Source: Herminiimonas sp. CN
GTDB taxonomy: Bacteria; Pseudomonadota; Gammaproteobacteria; Burkholderiales; Burkholderiaceae_D
Assembly: GCF_000622895.1 (NCBI RefSeq)
Contig: NZ_AVCC01000004.1
Location: forward strand, 29,138-93,137
Direction of reading: 5' to 3'
Length of the DNA: 64,000 nt
The notes under the pieces were generated by a model. That model did not search any database. It was given only the letters and a program-made list of their open reading frames with translations, and had not been told where the DNA came from. The position numbers and the translations under genes are program-made. Positions 35,341 through 43,810 of the stretch are shown here, piece by piece; within the stretch, counting starts at the first letter, position 1; each line of letters begins with the position of its first letter.

Positions 35341-37701
35341 CTATTTGATGCCGTTTGCCTGTACGGGCGGCGCCATTCCGTCCACTTTGGCCGTCAACGC
35401 CTGTACCGCCTGCATGATCGCGCCCAGATCAACTACCGGGTGCGCTATGGCCGCCACCTCGATAGCGGTGCTTGACGCGATGCGCTGCTTCTGGATCTCG
35501 GTGCTGTGCCGCGCTACCTCGATCTGCGCCTTGGACGCGATCTCGGCTTGCCTGTTGCCGGCTTCGATATCCTTCTGCACCAGCTGGCGGCGCAGGGTCT
35601 CCATCTCGCCTTGCATAACGTTGATGTGATTTGCCGCTTCGGCCCGGATCGCCTGGATGGCTTGGCTGTCGTTCGGCTGGCCAGTGGCTTGTATCTCGGC
35701 AATGGTTTTTTGCGTGGCGGCCCGCATCTGATCGATCTTGGCTTGGCGCTCCTGCATGTCGAGCGCGATCTGTTGTTGTTGCAATGCCTGCTGCTGTTGC
35801 GCTGCCTGCTGTTGCTGCTGCTGCGATTCTGGTGAATCGTCGGGCAGGTTGAGCCCCTTGCGCAGCCGGTCGGCCATCTTCTGGCTGCCGGGCATGTCGG
35901 TGGCTTCGACCACGAAGTCGATAATCAGGCTTTGCGCCTGCGGCGGCAGCGACTTGGTGATCTCGGTCAGCATCTGCAACTGCTGCATGCGGAACGTCGG
36001 CGTGCTTGGAATATCGTCCAGCACCACGCGGGCGCGCACCTTGGACACGTCATTGGTGATCGTCATCTGGCCGGTCTGCGGGTCTTGCGCCGGCAGGTTC
36101 AGCACGATGACCTTCTGCGACTGGCCCTTGCCGATCGTCACGCGGGTTGGCCTGCCGGACAAATCTTCCTGCAGCATCGAAAACAGCATTTCGCCCACCA
36201 TGCGACGGGCAAAACGGTAGTTATCGTTGATCTCGCCCAGGGTGTTTAGCCCTTGCTCGACCAGCGAGTTGATCGCCAGGCCGGAGGATGCCGAACTGTT
36301 CTGGCCTTGCATCGCCTTGTGGATGCCGGACGACTCCGCGATCTCCTGCTTGGATTCCTGCATCACCTGGAACTGCTGGACTGCCAAATCGCCGCCTGGT
36401 TCCACCCGAAACTGGCTACTGGGTTTGCGACCGGCCTCCAAAATGATGTACGCATCCGGGCGCGCGACTTCGAGCGCGGTCTTGCTGTGGTCCTTGACCG
36501 CATCGGAATCGGTAATCACGCGCTTGGAGTTCAACGACCACAGCATCTTGCTCTTGCGGGCGTTGATCTCATCTTGGGGTGAGATCATCGCGCGAATCAA
36601 GCCATACGGTACTTGCGTCAGGTCTTCGCGGTAGCCGAAGAACGGCACATAGGGGAAATTGCCGTGCTTATGCGGGCTCGACACGTCATACAGGAAGTGC
36701 GGGCCGCAGTACCATGCCAGCCGGATTTTCTGGAATGTCGCCATGCGCACTTGCACCATGCCCGATGCGATGGCCTTGCAATGGCGCGGATTGTCGAAAT
36801 CGACTTCGATGGTCAATCCGCCTTGGACCGCCGTCATCACGTATCCGCGCACCCACTTGCGGTACCAGATTTCATACAAGCAGACCCGGTTGTGCTCGGT
36901 ATCGCGCCAATCGGTTGCTTCCAGCCGCGTATCGCGCTCGATCTCCCAGGACTGCACCAAGCCGGTATCCTGCTCCATCATCGGATCGAAGCCAGCCCAG
37001 CCGCCAGTAGTCTGGCGGAACAGGCTGGCGTATTGCGGCATCATGGCGATCGCGCTATCCAGGTCGAGCCAGCGGCGCCGGATCTGATAGCGGGCATCCG
37101 ACAGGTCGTACAGTTCGGCGCGCCAGTCCCAGAATATCTCGCGCCGGTGGATCGCCTTGACGCGGTAGGGGTACTTCAGCGGATCGGTCTCGCGTGAGAC
37201 TTCGACAAAGCCCAGCCCCGCTTTCAGTTGCGAAGCGTAGGCGTCGGAGCAAGCGCGGTCGGCCCGGGATTCGGTTTCAGCATGCTTAAGCTTGAGCGAC
37301 AATGCCTCGGCGGTATCGTCATTGGCAATGTCGTCGTCTTCGGGCCGCACGCGCCAGTCGGAGCGGGTCTTTTCCTCCATGCCAAGCACCGTATCAATGG
37401 TGGGCTTGATCAGGTTGGTAATCAGCGGCGGCTGGCCACGATCTTTCAACCGCTCGACCGTTTCTGCGGTCAGCTGATTACCGTCGTAGTAATCAGCTGC
37501 CCGGTCGGCTTCACGGCGCCAGGCTGGTTGGTGCCGGCACTCGAACAGGAATTGCTCTACCCGCTCGCGCGGCAAAGCAGTATTGGTCAGCTCTTCTGGC
37601 GATTCGCGACTGACCGCTTCGTCACCCATGACGATATTGGCCTGCTGGCCGTGATGATCCGATAGTGCCGCTGATGTAAGCTGAATGTCGCCGATGGCCA
37701 T
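35341..37701 (-). CDS. Portal protein (P22 gp1-type)
   Basis: 786 residues. Conserved P22-like portal blocks are visible: ADYYDGNQLTAETVERLKDR, PPLITNLIKPTIDTVLGMEE, FPYVPFFGYREDLTQVPYGL, RAMISPQDEINARKSKMLW and ESSGIHKAMQGQNSSASSGLA. The C-terminal barrel region has a polyglutamine coiled coil (residues about 620-650). AAGGAA lies 8 bases before the ATG. It forms the dodecameric DNA channel at the capsid vertex. Confidence 0.93.
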   Translation of the reverse strand: MAIGDIQLTSAALSDHHGQQANIVMGDEAVSRESPEELTNTALPRERVEQFLFECRHQPAWRREADRAADYYDGNQLTAETVERLKDRGQPPLITNLIKPTIDTVLGMEEKTRSDWRVRPEDDDIANDDTAEALSLKLKHAETESRADRACSDAYASQLKAGLGFVEVSRETDPLKYPYRVKAIHRREIFWDWRAELYDLSDARYQIRRRWLDLDSAIAMMPQYASLFRQTTGGWAGFDPMMEQDTGLVQSWEIERDTRLEATDWRDTEHNRVCLYEIWYRKWVRGYVMTAVQGGLTIEVDFDNPRHCKAIASGMVQVRMATFQKIRLAWYCGPHFLYDVSSPHKHGNFPYVPFFGYREDLTQVPYGLIRAMISPQDEINARKSKMLWSLNSKRVITDSDAVKDHSKTALEVARPDAYIILEAGRKPSSQFRVEPGGDLAVQQFQVMQESKQEIAESSGIHKAMQGQNSSASSGLAINSLVEQGLNTLGEINDNYRFARRMVGEMLFSMLQEDLSGRPTRVTIGKGQSQKVIVLNLPAQDPQTGQMTITNDVSKVRARVVLDDIPSTPTFRMQQLQMLTEITKSLPPQAQSLIIDFVVEATDMPGSQKMADRLRKGLNLPDDSPESQQQQQQAAQQQQALQQQQIALDMQERQAKIDQMRAATQKTIAEIQATGQPNDSQAIQAIRAEAANHINVMQGEMETLRRQLVQKDIEAGNRQAEIASKAQIEVARHSTEIQKQRIASSTAIEVAAIAHPVVDLGAIMQAVQALTAKVDGMAPPVQANGIK

Positions 37702-37757
37702 AGATAGGTTCCTTGCACTTGCGTCATTCTCAAGGCAAGAAAGCTATTTGATGCAGG

Positions 37758-38543
37758 TCAGCCTGCGCGCCAGTCATAGTTGCGTCGGTGGTCAATCAAT
37801 GGTCCCGGGTCTGGCGGGCAGATTGCATGGCGCAGCATCATGATTGCGTAGCGCGTTGATGCCATAAGATCATCGCGCTCCTTCACGACCTTGCCATCCT
37901 TGCGGTGATACATGCGAAACTCCATGAACCAGTCGTCCATGTTAGAGAACACCTTGAATTTGCCTTTTTGCATACGCCCGAGCATGTCAAGTAGACCCGC
38001 CTCGACACTGGACCGGCTGACTTTGCCCTCATCCTCGCTGCCAGTTTCGGGATATTGCGCGCGCTCATAGAGCATGTTCACGCCGGCGCTTCGATATTGC
38101 TCCGCCAACTGCTCTCCACTCCCTTTGTCATGCTGCAAACCATCGTGCGGCCACGACACCGGTATCCACGGCCCGCGCGCCATGATGGCTGGCGCCTGTT
38201 CAAGTGGCGTCTTTTCACGCACACGCACGCAGTCATAGACATAAACGGTATCGCTATCGCGGTCCCATGCCAGCCAGGTATTTGCACTTGGGTGATCCCA
38301 TCCGAAGTCGATACCGCAAATTCGTGGCCATATATCAGGGAGGTCGAACGGGTCTACCTTGAGCAGCGCTTCATCCACGGGAAATATCAGGCCGGAGCCC
38401 AGCACAGGGATGCCCTTTGATCGCGCGTCACGCAGATGCGGCGGCGTCGAGTCCCATAGTTCGGCTTTGGTTTTCTCGTCTAAGTGCGGAACATCGTTCC
38501 ACCCAGCCATCACCAGATATTTTGACGATGTGACTTCAGGCAT
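37758..38543 (-). CDS. Terminase large subunit, nuclease half (separate reading frame)
   Basis: 261 residues from the ATG at 38543. YLVMAGWNDVPHLDEKTKAE, TPPHLRDARSKGIPVLGSG and the RNase-H-like ICGIDFGWDHPSANTWLAWD are the C-terminal half of T7/BPP-1-type large terminases, which cut concatemeric DNA. The ATPase half lies in another frame just upstream; the two overlap by 8 bases (ATGCCTGA) at a run of six A. A one-base indel there would join them as a single protein. Confidence 0.85.
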   Translation of the reverse strand: MPEVTSSKYLVMAGWNDVPHLDEKTKAELWDSTPPHLRDARSKGIPVLGSGLIFPVDEALLKVDPFDLPDIWPRICGIDFGWDHPSANTWLAWDRDSDTVYVYDCVRVREKTPLEQAPAIMARGPWIPVSWPHDGLQHDKGSGEQLAEQYRSAGVNMLYERAQYPETGSEDEGKVSRSSVEAGLLDMLGRMQKGKFKVFSNMDDWFMEFRMYHRKDGKVVKERDDLMASTRYAIMMLRHAICPPDPGPLIDHRRNYDWRAG

Positions 38544-39318
38544 TTTTTGGCATTCCGTGCGGCAGGAAGCTAAACGCCATCTCACTCATGCCTTCCAGTG
38601 GTGTAAATGTGGTGTAGACGATGCCGTTAGTCGTAGCGGTGCGGATCAGGCACTCGCCATAGATTTCTATCGGCGGCTCCTCATCGAGCCAGATTCCATC
38701 TTGCTCTGTCCCCTCAAATGCGCCGCGACCTTGCTGATAAGACTTCAATCCGAGTTTTGACCAGCCGCCAGAAACATGCTTGACCTGAACAGTGTCGACC
38801 AGGTCTTGAACACCCTGCTTCCACGTGATCTTGCCTATCGCTTCACCAGGAACCAATGCCGTCCCGGAAAAGCTCTTCTTGCCGTCTGGATAAGAGATGT
38901 CTCCGAACAGCTTCGCCTGCACGATGTCACGTGTAGTTTCGTTGGTCTTGCCGGCGGCCCACCACTTCACCGGGAGCAGAAAGCGCCTGCCTTGCCACCA
39001 GTCTGGATACAGCCCAGTTAGGTGCAGCACGGTCTCATAACCGCCCGCACCTTCCGTTTTCCCGATACGGTTTGCTGCCATGAAACAGCGCTCACGGTAC
39101 GTGGCGCCAGCTCGAAAGAACTCCATGTGCTTCGGATAGAGCTCGCGCCGGAACCTGCCTTCGTCTGGAAAGTAACCGAACAGCTTGCGCCGCCCGACGC
39201 GTTTAGCCTTCTCCTGCAGGAGTAAAGCCAATGCCTGCTTTGGCGGCATAGACTGCAATTGCGCGGTCAAGATCATCATCTGTTGCGGTTTCGTGAGTAG
39301 GTTTTTCGTCTGCGACAT
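38536..39318 (-). CDS. Terminase large subunit, ATPase half
   Basis: Up to 260 residues. Walker A is at FMAANRIGKTEGAGG (residues about 79-93), Walker B at DGIWLDEEPP, and the coupling motif is TFTPLEGMSE. The frame ends HGMPKNA just where the nuclease half begins. The start is uncertain: 39318 overlaps the small terminase gene by 116 bases, and later ATGs are at 39279 and 39249; none has a clear ribosome site. This half powers DNA packaging. Confidence 0.85.
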   Translation of the reverse strand: MSQTKNLLTKPQQMMILTAQLQSMPPKQALALLLQEKAKRVGRRKLFGYFPDEGRFRRELYPKHMEFFRAGATYRERCFMAANRIGKTEGAGGYETVLHLTGLYPDWWQGRRFLLPVKWWAAGKTNETTRDIVQAKLFGDISYPDGKKSFSGTALVPGEAIGKITWKQGVQDLVDTVQVKHVSGGWSKLGLKSYQQGRGAFEGTEQDGIWLDEEPPIEIYGECLIRTATTNGIVYTTFTPLEGMSEMAFSFLPHGMPKNA

Positions 39319-39874
39319 CGCTGATGTTGAATGCCTGGCGCTCTAATCCGATCAAGTTCTTCATGGCAATCGACAGATCGCGCACAACCACCGCATGCAC
39401 CGGTATTGACACGGCCTTCATCAACTTATTGCGCCGCTCCGTAGTTTGGTCGTCGGCTGTCTCAATCTCAATCGCCTCCTCAAACTCGCTGCGCCTGCCG
39501 GCGACGTCCGTGAGTTGCTGCATTAGTAGCCCGACAATGTCTCGTCCTGACGATATATCCCTGCGATGGCTGCGGACAACTTCGACCACTGTGCCTGCAG
39601 CAGAATCCACAATCTCACGCTCAGTTCGCAGTTGGTCCTTCGCGTTGGCTGTGCGAACCTCGGTGCGAACCAACTCGGCGCGAACCTTCTCATTGACCTT
39701 CGCGGTCAAGTCGCGCAACCAGCCATGTACCTTGGCTTTCTTACGGATCGCGGTGTCGGACACGTCATGCAGCCTGCCAATCTCGCGCAGGGGCAGCACA
39801 CCAGCACGGTAATGCTTCTCGATGGACTCCCAGTCAGTCTTTGGCTTTTTCTCCGGTTCCGCCGCTTGCGTCAT
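39203..39874 (-). CDS. Terminase small subunit
   Basis: 223 residues. The N-terminal helix-turn-helix (YRAGVLPLREIGRLHDVSDTAIRKKAK) is the DNA-recognition domain of small terminases. A coiled-coil centre and a C-terminal part for contact with the large subunit follow. It overlaps the Rz stop by ATGA and precedes the large subunit. Confidence 0.88.
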   Translation of the reverse strand: MTQAAEPEKKPKTDWESIEKHYRAGVLPLREIGRLHDVSDTAIRKKAKVHGWLRDLTAKVNEKVRAELVRTEVRTANAKDQLRTEREIVDSAAGTVVEVVRSHRRDISSGRDIVGLLMQQLTDVAGRRSEFEEAIEIETADDQTTERRNKLMKAVSIPVHAVVVRDLSIAMKNLIGLERQAFNISDVADEKPTHETATDDDLDRAIAVYAAKAGIGFTPAGEG

Positions 39875-40374
39875 GGCTGCCCCTTATTCACTTTCTTCTG
39901 TGTGATATCCCAACGCTCTTGCAGTTCGGTCAATTGATCGGCATTTGGAACACACACCTCGGCGTAATTCCGTTTTGCTATTTCGAGCTCGGCTGCGCAT
40001 GCGGAATCAACGGCCGTGCTGGCTGTGCCAGAATTGGATCCAGATCCGGCATCCTCACGCACGCTGCGTTGCGCGTCGTTGAGCACGCTGCCAACGGCAG
40101 CAGGGATAGCACAATTAACAGGCAATACAATCTTCGGTAGCGCATGCGCCTTCTCCTCTTGCTTTCGAATGTGATCGATGTAGGCCGATGTGGCCCGGCT
40201 ATTAATGCGCTGCAATTCGCTTTCGGTTTCACGCGCGTCAGAAACGCCTTTGAGTAACTTGGAGTCATCGTCTTTGCGTTGCGCCGCTCTTCCTTCAAAG
40301 TGAAAACCCAGCGCGGCCGCGCCGAACACCAGGAGGAATGCCAGAAGAAGGCGTGGGTCGAGGATATGGATCAT
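39871..40374 (-). CDS. Rz: Rz-type i-spanin
   Basis: 167 residues from the ATG at 40374. One N-terminal membrane segment (LDPRLLLAFLLVFGAAALGF) is followed by a periplasmic coiled coil (SDARETESELQRINSRATSA) and ends in LTELQERWDITQKKVN. It spans the periplasm with the Rz1 lipoprotein to disrupt the outer membrane. Coupled to the endolysin stop by ATGA. Confidence 0.85.
   Translation of the reverse strand: MIHILDPRLLLAFLLVFGAAALGFHFEGRAAQRKDDDSKLLKGVSDARETESELQRINSRATSAYIDHIRKQEEKAHALPKIVLPVNCAIPAAVGSVLNDAQRSVREDAGSGSNSGTASTAVDSACAAELEIAKRNYAEVCVPNADQLTELQERWDITQKKVNKGQP
39978..40145 (-). CDS. Rz1: Rz1-type o-spanin lipoprotein, nested in Rz
   Basis: 55 residues in a different frame, wholly inside the Rz gene. 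It has a lipoprotein signal RRLYCLLIVLSLLPLAAC with lipobox LAAC, then a short proline-rich tail (LDPILAQPARPLIPHAQPSS). The fully embedded layout is as in lambda Rz1. Confidence 0.85.
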   Translation of the reverse strand: MRYRRLYCLLIVLSLLPLAACSTTRNAACVRMPDLDPILAQPARPLIPHAQPSSK

Positions 40375-40877
40375 TGCGCCCCCATGCATTGCGCATGCCT
40401 CTTGAGTTGCCGCGTCCAGACGCCAGCACAGACTTTGTTGCCAGGCGTCGAGCAGTCGTAACCAGCCGAGAATTTGTATTCCAGCAGGTCGTTGCAGGCC
40501 GCAGTGTAATTGCCGGCACGCAGATCGCGCAGCATCGATGAGTTGCGCCACTTGGTTGCGCCATATTGGTAGCGCCAGTCCATATACACATCGTACTCAG
40601 CTTGATGCAGCGCGACTCCGTCAAGCGAGCGACGCATGTCTGATTCATCTTTCTGCATATAGGTCAGCGTGCGCTGAATGGCTTTGACCGGAGTGGTCGT
40701 GTCACCCATGCGCACCGCCCGACCGTCTTCATGCGTCGTACTGCCGAGGCCGAGTGTCGGAACATCGCCCCGAGTCGGGATCACGGCGCGGTCGGTGTAG
40801 CCTTCGCTGGTCGCGATACCGACGAATGCTGCAGCCGACAACGTGAGCGCAGTAACGATAACGCGCGGATTATTCAT
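40371..40877 (-). CDS. SAR endolysin (GH24 lysozyme)
   Basis: 168 residues. The N-terminus (RVIVTALTLSAAAFVGIATSEG) is a weakly hydrophobic signal-anchor-release segment that ends at the likely catalytic Glu25. IPTRGDVPTLGLGST supplies Asp38 and Thr residues of the family site. It cuts murein after release from the membrane. Overlaps the holin gene by 8 bases. Confidence 0.88.
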   Translation of the reverse strand: MNNPRVIVTALTLSAAAFVGIATSEGYTDRAVIPTRGDVPTLGLGSTTHEDGRAVRMGDTTTPVKAIQRTLTYMQKDESDMRRSLDGVALHQAEYDVYMDWRYQYGATKWRNSSMLRDLRAGNYTAACNDLLEYKFSAGYDCSTPGNKVCAGVWTRQLKRHAQCMGAQ

Positions 40878-41085
40878 TTTTCTGGCCCCTCTTTTTCGGT
40901 TTCAGGTTTCGCCACAGGCCTGATTCTTCGCGCCACCATTTCCGCGCCAAGTACAGACATTGCAAGACGATGAATGCCAGTGTTGCCCATCCGACCAACT
41001 CGTTCAGAGTCAGACCGTACATCACCACTCCGGGCGTTGCACGCATCGCTGCGGCTGCAATATCGGCTTTTTCGTTCAAATCCAT
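40870..41085 (-). CDS. Holin or pinholin
   Basis: 71 residues with one clear membrane segment (LNELVGWATLAFIVLQCLYLA), an N-terminal helix and a very basic C-terminus (NLKPKKRGQKNE). The first gene of the lysis cassette, followed by a SAR endolysin, which usually pairs with a pinholin. Confidence 0.8.
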   Translation of the reverse strand: MDLNEKADIAAAAMRATPGVVMYGLTLNELVGWATLAFIVLQCLYLARKWWREESGLWRNLKPKKRGQKNE

Positions 41086-41225
41086 CGAAATCTCTTTCGG
41101 ACGTTAAAATATCCGCCGGTGCGGGTGAGGTTTGATTGCGACGAACTGAGCGATACAGTCGGACGCGATGTTGATGGGCGCAAGAGTAATACTGGCGCAG
41201 CTATTTGACGCACCAGCATGTAAAG
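41086..41225 (-). promoter_or_regulatory. Leader region of the lysis and late genes
   Basis: The 140-base non-coding gap between the replication-side operon and the holin, the natural site for a late promoter or antitermination site. It contains the late intergenic motif (41200-41211). I see no convincing -35/-10 pair. Confidence 0.45.
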
Positions 41226-41498
41226 TTATCGCTTGATGAGTGAGTGGAAAAGCTGCTCCAGAAGTTCATAGTTGTGCTCTGGCTCCCGAACCAAGGTAAG
41301 CGCCCCCCACTTTGCCGTGAACTTGCGACCCATGCGCGCAATCCGTCCTGCGCTGTGTAAGGCGTGCAGCGCGAACAGGACTTGCGGATAGGTGAGTTGC
41401 GTTTTCTTCACCAGATCGTGCGATGTACACCATGAATCGGTGTCGAGGACAGCGTCGAGGACAGTGGCGCGATAGGATCGTTGCCCCACGACCGTCAT
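41226..41498 (-). CDS. Winged-helix-type DNA-binding protein
   Basis: 90 residues. TSHDLVKKTQLTYPQVLFALHALHSAGRIARMGRKF is a compact winged helix with a recognition helix and basic wing. The last gene before the lysis leader, so it could be a late-gene activator. Its start overlaps the DUF1064 stop by one base (TAATG). Confidence 0.6.
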   Translation of the reverse strand: MTVVGQRSYRATVLDAVLDTDSWCTSHDLVKKTQLTYPQVLFALHALHSAGRIARMGRKFTAKWGALTLVREPEHNYELLEQLFHSLIKR

Positions 41499-41839
41499 TA
41501 TTTCAACTCCACTATCTCAATACCGTGCACATGCATCATCAAGTGCTTCTTCATTCGATAAGCTGCAGTTTTAAGAGTTACCGGGCTTTTCACGTCTTCC
41601 ACGATCAGCACCCCATCAGCGCTCCGATAGCTAAAATCAGCCAGATACCGCATGGCCGGCTTGGTCTTCCCTCCCAGCTTCACGGCAGGCGCCAGTACAA
41701 ACTTTGCCTGTCTGCTCAACTCGGTGATGTGCCCAGCCTTCTGCAGCAACTCCAGCGCCAGGAAGCGTCGCAACTCCGCCTGACTGTCGAACCTCATGCC
41801 CTGGTGCACGCACTTTTTATTGCGGTATTTAGCTGCCAT
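41498..41839 (-). CDS. DUF1064 nuclease-like protein
   Basis: 113 residues. KYRNKKCVHQGMRFDSQAELRRF, YLADFSYRSADGVLIVEDVK and the final YRMKKHLMMHVHGIEIVE show the DUF1064 restriction-endonuclease-like fold with its D and E-x-K centre. Phage members are thought to act as recombination or Holliday-type nucleases. It overlaps the previous gene by 11 bases. Confidence 0.8.
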   Translation of the reverse strand: MAAKYRNKKCVHQGMRFDSQAELRRFLALELLQKAGHITELSRQAKFVLAPAVKLGGKTKPAMRYLADFSYRSADGVLIVEDVKSPVTLKTAAYRMKKHLMMHVHGIEIVELK

Positions 41840-42035
41840 CTTCCCTCCGGTGTTTGCATCCCATGCACCCTTGATCTACCCTGCCCTCTTGAGACAAGGT
41901 GTATTGGCAGTCCATTGCCATGCGAAATGGAACTTCCTTTGTCACCACCTTTGATCGTGTTGCGACCGTGTAGCCGTCGAACACGACCAAAGATGGTGCA
42001 AACGGCGATCTGTCAAAGCAGCCGTTACGCCTCAT
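41829..42035 (-). CDS. Small cysteine-containing phage protein
   Basis: 68 residues, not recognised. It has a basic start (MRRNGCFDRSPF) and a C-terminal CQYTLSQEGRVDQGCMGCKH, which could bind zinc. It overlaps the preceding gene by ATGA, which supports translation. Confidence 0.55.
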   Translation of the reverse strand: MRRNGCFDRSPFAPSLVVFDGYTVATRSKVVTKEVPFRMAMDCQYTLSQEGRVDQGCMGCKHRREDGS

Positions 42036-42205
42036 TTACGAATCTCCAATGCCTCGTACACTCGCAGTTCAATACCGTCGGCATTCATGTCGCGCATAAC
42101 CGCGTGCGCATCCTCGCGTGACGGGTAGGCGGGACTGACTGCACTCCACCCTTTTCCGCTCGTCAGCTGCTGCACCTCCCATCCGATACCATTCGTTGCG
42201 CTCAT
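42032..42205 (-). CDS. Small phage protein
   Basis: 57 residues, MSATNGIGWEVQQLT to VYEALEIRK. No recognised domain; AYPSREDAHAVMRDMNADG looks like a small alpha-beta regulator. Both ends are ATGA overlaps with neighbours, strong support for a real gene. Confidence 0.65.
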   Translation of the reverse strand: MSATNGIGWEVQQLTSGKGWSAVSPAYPSREDAHAVMRDMNADGIELRVYEALEIRK

Positions 42206-42660
42206 GCCACCCTCCGATGCATTTCAGCAATCGCTGCCTGCAACTCACCGTGCGTTGCCAGTCTCAGCTGCGCCTCATGCAGGTCATAAACAGCCCGCAT
42301 CGCGATCAATGCATCGCCATCCAGTCCTATAACGCCAGTCCTGAGATAGCGTTCCTTCGTTCGCCTGGCGCCGGCGGTCGCATCACGCAGTAGTTCAATG
42401 TGATCGCCTCCAATGCCGTTCTCGGCCAGAACTACGCCAATACCTAGTGCATAGATGATCGTGTCCAAGTGATATTCAGTAGCACGCCCATTTGTCATGG
42501 CTTCGATAGCCTGGCAATAGGCAATGCAAACATTGGCCCGGCGTTCCTCGGGCAATGGAATTGATTTAATTCGGTTGTTGGCGATGATGGGAAGCCCACC
42601 AGTAATAGATCGGCATTTCGGCTTGTAAGCCTTGTTTCTCAGCTTCTTTACGCGACTCAT
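42202..42660 (-). CDS. Hypothetical phage protein
   Basis: 152 residues from the ATG at 42660. Basic N-terminus (SRVKKLRNKAYKPKCRS), then a helical body (YCQAIEAMTNGRATEYHLDT; MRAVYDLHEAQLRLATHGEL). Small helical proteins of this kind occur beside replication genes of Burkholderiales phages. ATGA at both ends. Confidence 0.6.
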   Translation of the reverse strand: MSRVKKLRNKAYKPKCRSITGGLPIIANNRIKSIPLPEERRANVCIAYCQAIEAMTNGRATEYHLDTIIYALGIGVVLAENGIGGDHIELLRDATAGARRTKERYLRTGVIGLDGDALIAMRAVYDLHEAQLRLATHGELQAAIAEMHRRVA

Positions 42661-43169
42661 GCTGCCATCCCCATCCACGCACGGCATTCCGGGGTCATGA
42701 TCGACTTTCGGCCCAGCCGTTCCACGCCGTATGCAGCATCAAACTCAGCAGCCAGAGCGCACAGAGCAAACTCGCTTGATGTGTTGCCGGCCCGCTTGCG
42801 CGCCACCCGCACCAGCCCGCACTCAACCATGATTTTCAGGTTTGTCCATACCCATTGCTCCGTCAGTCGGATTTTCGTGGACATCACCTGGATGGTTTTT
42901 GCCCCGTCACGCATCGCGCTCAGGATTTTCTTGAAATTATTTTGTTGGTTTAATGTAAATTTCTTCATTTTTTGCTTTTTCTTTAATTTTTTCAGTCGAT
43001 CGATTTCAGCCTGCAGTCGCGGCCTGAGATCGTCGCGCTCGTCTGCCGTCAGAGATTTTCCGTGCTCCGCTTGTACGTGGCGCGGCGCTTTCGCCAGCCG
43101 ACGCAACTGGCAACATGGCCGGTTTGCGTGGGTGCGGCCGGCATCGGCCAGACACCAATCGCACATCAA
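42657..43169 (-). CDS. Winged-helix protein with N-terminal cysteine-rich segment
   Basis: 170 residues. CDWCLADAGRTHANRPCCQL looks like a small zinc-binding part, then a Lys-rich linker (LKKLKKKQKMKKF). The C-terminal MRDGAKTIQVMSTKIRLTEQWVWTNLKIM with VRVARKRAG is a winged helix. It may fuse two originally separate phage proteins. Coupled to both neighbours by 4-base overlaps. Confidence 0.6.
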   Translation of the reverse strand: MMCDWCLADAGRTHANRPCCQLRRLAKAPRHVQAEHGKSLTADERDDLRPRLQAEIDRLKKLKKKQKMKKFTLNQQNNFKKILSAMRDGAKTIQVMSTKIRLTEQWVWTNLKIMVECGLVRVARKRAGNTSSEFALCALAAEFDAAYGVERLGRKSIMTPECRAWMGMAA

Positions 43170-43810
43170 GCGGCCAGCTCCTTGCGCGCCCCTTGGCTGG
43201 GCAGCGCCGCTCCGGCAATCTGCATCTGGATAATCGGCTGCGTCGTACCGCCCAAGCGCACCCGCTGCGCCATGTCCGCATTCCCGATCAACATCGGCTC
43301 TTCGCTGCGAAAGCCGTTTTTCTGGTTGTGCATCCCGGCGATTCCAGTCATCACCGGCTGATATTCCGGCACCTCGTTGCGCGCCTTGTATCCGCGATAG
43401 CGGTTTTCAAACTCCCGCGCAACGAATGGCCATTCATCCTCGCTCTTGGTACCGAAGCCGACCCAGCCGCCCATGTCGTGCATCACCCGGTGAATGATCG
43501 CGTCATCGAATACCACGTCGCGGTAGGTACCAACCTGGCGCACCGCCTTGTCGACCTTAGCCCAGGCGTGCAGCGCGGAATCGGTAGTTGTGCCCTGGAT
43601 CATGCGCACCACGTCGGCCGGTTTCGGCATGTACTGGCCGTTGTCAGGGTTTTTGACGTGCCGGTTCAGCGCTTCGCGCACTGCAGGCAGGTCGTACTGC
43701 TGCAAGGCGTTCCACCAGATGCCAATCGCCCACTCCGATGGCGTCTTGCCGTACAGGTCGCCCACTGCGTTGAGCATGTTGCTGAAATGATCGAAATCAG
43801 ACTGTTTCAT
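43166..43810 (-). CDS. Phage replication-associated protein (DUF6475-like)
   Basis: 214 residues. DFDHFSNMLNAVGDLYGKTPSEWAIGIWWNAL and YDLPAVREALNRHVKNPDNG, then YMPKPADVVRMIQG, are typical of the phage family that follows DUF1376 replication proteins and probably loads or replaces the host helicase loader. It overlaps its upstream neighbour by 14 bases. Confidence 0.75.
   Translation of the reverse strand: MKQSDFDHFSNMLNAVGDLYGKTPSEWAIGIWWNALQQYDLPAVREALNRHVKNPDNGQYMPKPADVVRMIQGTTTDSALHAWAKVDKAVRQVGTYRDVVFDDAIIHRVMHDMGGWVGFGTKSEDEWPFVAREFENRYRGYKARNEVPEYQPVMTGIAGMHNQKNGFRSEEPMLIGNADMAQRVRLGGTTQPIIQMQIAGAALPSQGARKELAA

Larger units (their letters stand above)
16266..41211 (-). repeat. Dispersed late intergenic motif ATCAAATAGC (six copies)
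   Basis: Minus-strand copies at 16266-16277 (ends AC), 22261-22272, 31991-32002, 35340-35351, 37743-37754 and 41200-41211 (starts GTCAAATAGC). They precede the giant, GNAT, connector, scaffold, portal and holin genes by about 24 to 115 bases. The coordinates span from first to last copy. All share the orientation of late transcription, which suggests a processing or regulatory site. Confidence 0.65.

Noticed and set aside
35620..35850. Polyglutamine stretch in the portal gene as a microsatellite insertion
   Set aside because: Gln-rich coiled coils at the portal C-terminus are usual, and the codons are mixed rather than a pure repeat.
40295..40648. 117-codon minus-strand frame overlapping endolysin and Rz
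   Set aside because: Shadow of the endolysin frame; both real genes are coupled and have clear motifs.
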